Below, one piece after another: positions 59,578-64,000 of a DNA stretch of 64,000 nucleotides (its first letter is position 1; every line of letters starts with the position of its first letter). The notes below the pieces were generated by a model that did no database searches, was not told the DNA's origin, and saw only the letters and a program-made list of their open reading frames with translations. The stretch spans positions 213,169,047 through 213,233,046 of the forward strand of contig CM056995.1 of assembly GCA_029891345.1 (NCBI GenBank), read 5' to 3'. Origin of the DNA: Dryococelus australis (Eukaryota > Arthropoda > Insecta > Phasmatodea > Phasmatidae). The position numbers and the translations under genes are program-made.

Positions 59578-59922
59578 TTTGTGCATTCGACTGGATGGAC
59601 TATTGTGTTTGCAGAAACACCAGCAATATACGCCCACTAAGACCCGTAGCAAATAATATCTTCTTCGTAATTTTCACCAGACAAATATTCTATGTGTAAA
59701 CACATTAAGTGTGGTGCACCTACGTCTGTTTGGATGTTGAAGACTACCACTCAGCGATTTGGAATGCAGGTTTCTCACATTGTTTCTGATGGTAAAGTCG
59801 AGCACATGTTGAAACCCCGTTCGCCATTCGGTGGCTGGGTAGACCACCAACCAGCCGGCGGCCCCGCCAACAGATAATCTTCCGCACCACGCCATAGCCA
59901 ACCAGACACAAGTCCCGTTTGA

Positions 59923-60152
59923 GGCCACCGTGGCTGAGCTGTTAGCCTGCTCGCCTCCCACCAAGACCGGGTCATTCCAGATTTTCGCATGTGGGAGTCG
60001 TGCCGGGCGATGCCGTTGATTGGCGGGTTTTCTCAGGGATCTCCCGTTTTCCCCACCCTTCTATTCCGACGCTGCTCCATATTCACCTCAATCACCCAAC
60101 ATCGGCTCTCAAGACCTCGATGTTAAGAGCCGTCCAAATCTCTTCACTCACC
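59923..60152 (+). mobile_element. tRNA-derived SINE, fifth copy
   Basis: The head GAGGCCACCGTGGCTGAGCT, then GTTAGCCTGCTCGCCTCCCA, gives the A-box part. The B box is shortened by a small deletion (AAGACCGGGTCATTCC). The body and the tail CTCAAGACCTCGATGTTAAG agree with the other copies. A clear target duplication was not found. Confidence 0.8.
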
Positions 60153-60208
60153 AGTCTTGTTCCCAGAGCCTCACGCAGCCAATCAGAGAATGGCTACGTC
60201 TACATTTA

Positions 60209-60633
60209 TAGGCTGTTCACGTTAAAGTGAGCACTTTTGAAAGCCTTGCTTAAGATCTACTTGTATGCACGCTGTGTATTATTTCACTATGCGTAAAATT
60301 AACATTTATATTGGCCTGATCAATTTATTCATGCGTTAGTCAAGAAAACTGTATCATTATTAGCGAGTAAAATACTTTACAGATTTCTCAATTCCAGCTC
60401 TTATGTGCATTTTAAAAGATAGAAAGCAAAATTAACAATTTCAGTACACGCAAATGTTTACCTAACTTTATCAATTCAATGTTAATACGTAGAACTACTT
60501 TCCCTCGCCCGTTACCAACTTTACAGGGCACAAATGTTATTCAGAATGCCCGTTAAAACATATGCCGATACTGGCAGTGACATTTTTCAAAGTTTGGTTT
60601 CAAAAGTACTCATTATACCGTGAATAACCCATA
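60209..60633. mobile_element. MITE-1 copy, 425 bp
   Basis: TAGGCTGTTCACGTTAAAGT and TATACCGTGAATAACCCATA are inverted ends with TA borders. The body matches 10929-11359 in the same orientation (GCTTAAGATCTACTTGTATG against ACTTAAAATGTACTTGTATG). Confidence 0.8.
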
Positions 60634-61299
60634 CTCTGTAGTAGTGCACTGAAAAGACCAATTTTTTTAACGGCTTTGTTCAATATATCCAAACCTACAC
60701 TGACATTAGGTCATATTGTTCGCCTAAATTCGCATGCTAAATATAAATTTTTGCAGTATATAGCATTTGTATTTGTTTTACTAATTTGGCAGAAAGTAAC
60801 GCGAGACACATACTAACATTGGCATCTAGTAAAGTTACATTTATTCGTTAATTTATTTATTTAAGTATTGATTATTTTCACTATAGTGCTCCTTTAATGG
60901 CAGTGACATACACTACGCACTATGCCATTCGAGTAGGAAAAGTATGATATAGGTTTTTTTAAGAGGGGACGGGGATTTTACAGAGCCACAAATTGATTAA
61001 CTTCTAATGTAAAATGGTCTTAGCTTCTTTCGAGATTCCTTGTTATTATGACATATATTTTAAAATATCATTTCTGTCTCAGTAACGTCAAGTAATTGTT
61101 ACATCTATGCATGGGGAACCGAATTGACACTTTTCATTCCGGGGTTAATTTCATTGTTCACGTTAAAAAGTGATACATGCTTATTATTTGGTAGTGGTAA
61201 CACGTATTAATAAAATATATGCAAGACCATGTCACATTCGGTTTAGTAACCCAAAATAAATTCGTAACTTTCTACGAACAAATGTGTGTGATTTTAAGG
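60634..61299. other. Unassigned stretch
   Basis: AT-rich DNA between two MITE-1 copies. Nothing recognised. Confidence 0.4.
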
Positions 61300-61540
61300 T
61301 ATAGGCTGTTCACGGTAAAGTGAGCACTTTTGAGGCCCTAGTAACTTGTTCCTTCCAGCCATTTTTTTATACTTTAACCAACTCTTTAAATAAATATTGT
61401 CATTTAAATAACAAACAAAGTGTGTATATTCTACTGCACTCATAAGTTAACGTCTAATGCTAAAATAAAATATATTTATTGACTGTTATTCCACATGAGA
61501 TGGCTTTCAAAAGTGCTCACTTTACCGTGAATAGCCTATA
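61300..61540. mobile_element. MITE-1 copy, 241 bp, best inverted ends
   Basis: TATAGGCTGTTCACGGTAAA at the left and TTTACCGTGAATAGCCTATA at the right are near-perfect inverted ends with TA borders. Both subterminal parts match the long copy at 24940-27063, so one is an internal deletion or expansion of the other. Confidence 0.85.
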
Positions 61541-62539
61541 ACAAATTATGTTGGAACACCAACGAGTATTCACAATTTTAAAATTACTTCCGAGTAATGC
61601 AATGGCTCTGAGACAATCGTGTAAGCTTGTATTCCGCTCTCTCAAGAAGCCAGCCTGCGTTCTTCAACTCCGGCCGTAATAACGTACACACCACTCGAAA
61701 TTGTGTTGCCTGGTTTGAAGTCTGAGGTCGCTTCCCAGTTTCCCCTGTCCTCTGTTGTTTCAGCAACTAATTTCACAGCGCAGGAAACTCCTTCTCAAAT
61801 GGGAAAGAGAGAGTAAGAAAGCTCACACATATATACCCTTCCCCCTTCAACAACTCGCGAATGAGGTCTGGCGACTTCTAAGCTGCACAAAGCCGGTCAA
61901 TGAAATTCGAACTAGACGTTCCACGCACAAGTTGGTGGGGACCATGTTCTTTATACAGTTGGCCCCAGATATGAAAATAAAGTATTAAATCTCACTTGTT
62001 TTACGGTTTTCAATAACGCACCAACAATATTTCATAAACACATGCGCACTTGTGTTTCCGCTTGGCATATTGTAGTTGTAATGTCAATGTCAAGCGTTCT
62101 TTCGTCACTTGGTGGTGTCAGTGGGAGTCATTCCACTGCTGGTTATGGATCCGGTCAACAAACTACGTACTTTATGCGAGTTAGGAAACGGCCGAGGCGG
62201 CACTTTGAAACCTAGTGGACATCTTGTTACAGGGCATATGTTTAGTGATATTTGTGTCTTTGTCGAGAATTTTCGCAAATGACAACTGGAGTTAGGTACT
62301 ACCAAAAGTGACTTCCAGCACTTATACATACAGGCGGGAAAATGTAACTAGAAAAAGAGACGGACAAGATTTCAATGTAACATTTTTTTCTAGTTTCTAC
62401 CCTTTCCTTCTGTAACTTGTACAAAAAAAACTCAAAATAGTTCATCTAAGAAACTCAAATTTTTGTAACACTAAGGGCATATATTACGACCTCTCGATAA
62501 AAGTAGCTAATAATTATCTATTTGATGAGCCTTGCCGTT
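61541..62539. other. Unassigned stretch
   Basis: The frames 61755-61988 and 62105-62329 show no domain. Nothing else is recognised. Confidence 0.35.
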
Positions 62540-63180
62540 TATATCAGCCTCTGTTTTGTATTATGACCACCTGATAGCATACTATGGTGCCCTCAACGAA
62601 AAATAATGGTCCGATAATTTTGTCATGCAAAAACGCGCACCAAACATTCACCTATGGGCTGCCTCTGGTACTCTCTAACACCTCACTAGGGGGCTTTGAA
62701 CATAAAATACGCGCGTTATGCCAGTTCAATACACCACTGACAAAAAAAGGTCACCTCATAAGAAAAATCAACACGTTTGAGAGTCATTATCGCCCTCAAT
62801 ACGTGATGGCATTCCGAATGCACAGTCATTCCAGTAGTGTCATTGGGCAACAAAGCCTGAACAATTTTCACTTTTTATGCACGAAACAATAAACATTTGT
62901 GTAATATATCGTGAAGGGAAGTTTTTGGCATCAGTAATTCACACGAGGTCCTACGCACTGATTTATTGGGCCCGCGCACAAAAAACTGCCAGTCTTTCAG
63001 CAAAGTTAGTGGTCTGCAAGTCAGCAACAGTTCCTGTATTCTTGAAAATGTCAGACCATGACTTAATGCTCTTGACATCGGGTGGTTCCATACTTTGTCT
63101 GAAAGTTCCTCTTTGCTGTTATAAGTGACTGGGTCTCGTGGTACCAGAGGACACACTAAGCTTTTTCCTGATTCGTGAAC
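62540..63180 (-). pseudogene. mariner-like transposase relic (DUF4817-type helix-turn-helix)
   Basis: On the minus strand it starts near 63150 with LWYHETQSLITAKRNFQTKY, the first helix-turn-helix of a transposase family common in insects. Then, after a shift, come SIKSW and TGTVA. After a gap where the second DNA-binding part is lost, NWHNARILCS (about 62735) and VNVWCAFLHDKIIGPLFF (about 62590-62660) match the middle of the DDE domain. The remaining catalytic region is missing. Multiple stops and shifts show that it is dead. Confidence 0.65.
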
Positions 63181-63773
63181 ATGTCCGGTTTCCTTGCTAC
63201 ACTACAGCCACATTACTGAAACCTGCGACCAAAAAAACTTGGTTAGTTTTCCAACATTTTGGCACCAGTTTCACGTTTCTATCTCACATATAGTGGATAT
63301 AAATAAGATTTATAATCACGGAAGTACTTTTCGGCCATTCTGTATTTTGATGGGGTTAGATTTATTGACAATAAATTTGGATACTGCTAACTATGACATG
63401 CAACAATAGTTGATACAGTCCATATTTTTAGATTTAAAAATTGCTAACATTTTGCGAAAAATTGTAGACGTAAACCACATACTCAGTAAATAAAAATACG
63501 CTCAAATAATTATATCAAAATTAACAAAATAATTTTATGATATATGAATTTCTGTATCTCTAAAGGAAAGGAATTTCATTTACAAAATTTTGTAAGAAGC
63601 GCTTAGTTAAAATAGAAAACATATTTTTTTTCTATTTTGCTATTTTATGATTTAAATTATAGAATTTTATAAATTTAAAAACTGTTAATTTTATATTTGT
63701 TTTGATTTTGGTGTTATTATTCGAGTCAACAATGTTCTATTCTAGAACTATTCATTGTATCAATTGCGCATAC
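63181..63773. other. Unassigned AT-rich stretch
   Basis: Nothing recognised. The frame 63194-63409 shows no domain. Confidence 0.4.
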
Positions 63774-64000
63774 ACTGCAAAAACAGTTTTGTGGTGATCA
63801 AAAATAATTGTTGCCTACCACAAAATTATTTTGTCAATATAGACATGACAAAAGATTTTGTGGTGCCAACAAAATTTTTCTGTTATTCCAGTATTTAGTG
63901 GAAGCTGCAAAATGACATTTGTGGTCACCAACAAATCCATTGTGTTGGTAGGCAATGATGTGTTCATTAGTAGCAGATAAAATGTTACGATGATAGCAGC
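63774..64000 (+). mobile_element. Possible CACTG-ended element cut by the window edge
   Basis: CACTGCAAAAACAGTTTTGT followed by several copies of ACAAAATTTTTGT-like and TTGTGGT(G/C) motifs in both orientations resembles AT-rich non-autonomous DNA transposons. The other end would lie outside the window. The start is similar to, but not the same as, the element at 29187. Confidence 0.35.

Overview
The window looks like nuclear DNA of an arthropod, most likely an insect. It is AT-rich, has introns with GT/AG borders, and carries a mitochondrial cox1 insertion that reads only with the invertebrate code (TGA = Trp, AGA = Ser). It also holds the usual animal mobile elements: Polinton/Maverick, P, Penelope, hAT, LINE, Ty3/gypsy, mariner and Tc1 relics, tRNA-derived SINEs and many MITEs. 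No bacterial operon, CRISPR array or rRNA gene is present. The species cannot be fixed from the sequence alone.

Only one host gene is well supported. It lies on the minus strand: exon C (37434-37327), exon B (31166-30873) and a terminal exon A (24740-24108), all joined in phase 0. It encodes a charged, helical coiled-coil protein that I do not recognise. The exons are GC-rich islands in AT-rich DNA, and upstream exons must lie beyond 37.4 kb. The introns are packed with two related MITE families (called here MITE-1 and MITE-2), often nested. Exon B is bordered on both sides, within about 20 bp, by MITE-2 ends.

Layout: 0.5-3.9 kb is a deleted foldback Polinton with a 6-bp target duplication and a broken PolB gene, next to a P-element transposase relic (3.9-4.4 kb). 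A Penelope-like 3' end with a hammerhead-like core is at 5.3-6.3 kb. A decayed hAT transposase is at 8.1-10.2 kb. A 38-bp satellite whose units look like tRNA 5' halves is at 13.9-14.8 kb. A LINE reverse-transcriptase relic is at 18-20.2 kb. The coiled-coil gene and its MITEs fill 24.1-37.5 kb, interrupted by a mariner relic, the cox1 NUMT and a Tc1 relic (32.2-34.1 kb) and by nested foldback elements (35.2-36.2 kb). From 37.5 kb to the end there are SINEs, MITEs, a Ty3/gypsy 3' end with its LTR (45.3-46.8 kb), minisatellites, a transposase relic (62.5-63.2 kb) and long stretches where nothing is recognised.

None of the mobile elements looks autonomous. The most interesting features are the foldback Polinton, the tRNA-half satellite, the exon-MITE junctions, the stacked and nested MITEs with readable insertion order, and the unidentified coiled-coil gene. 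All family assignments come from reading motifs by eye, without database searches.
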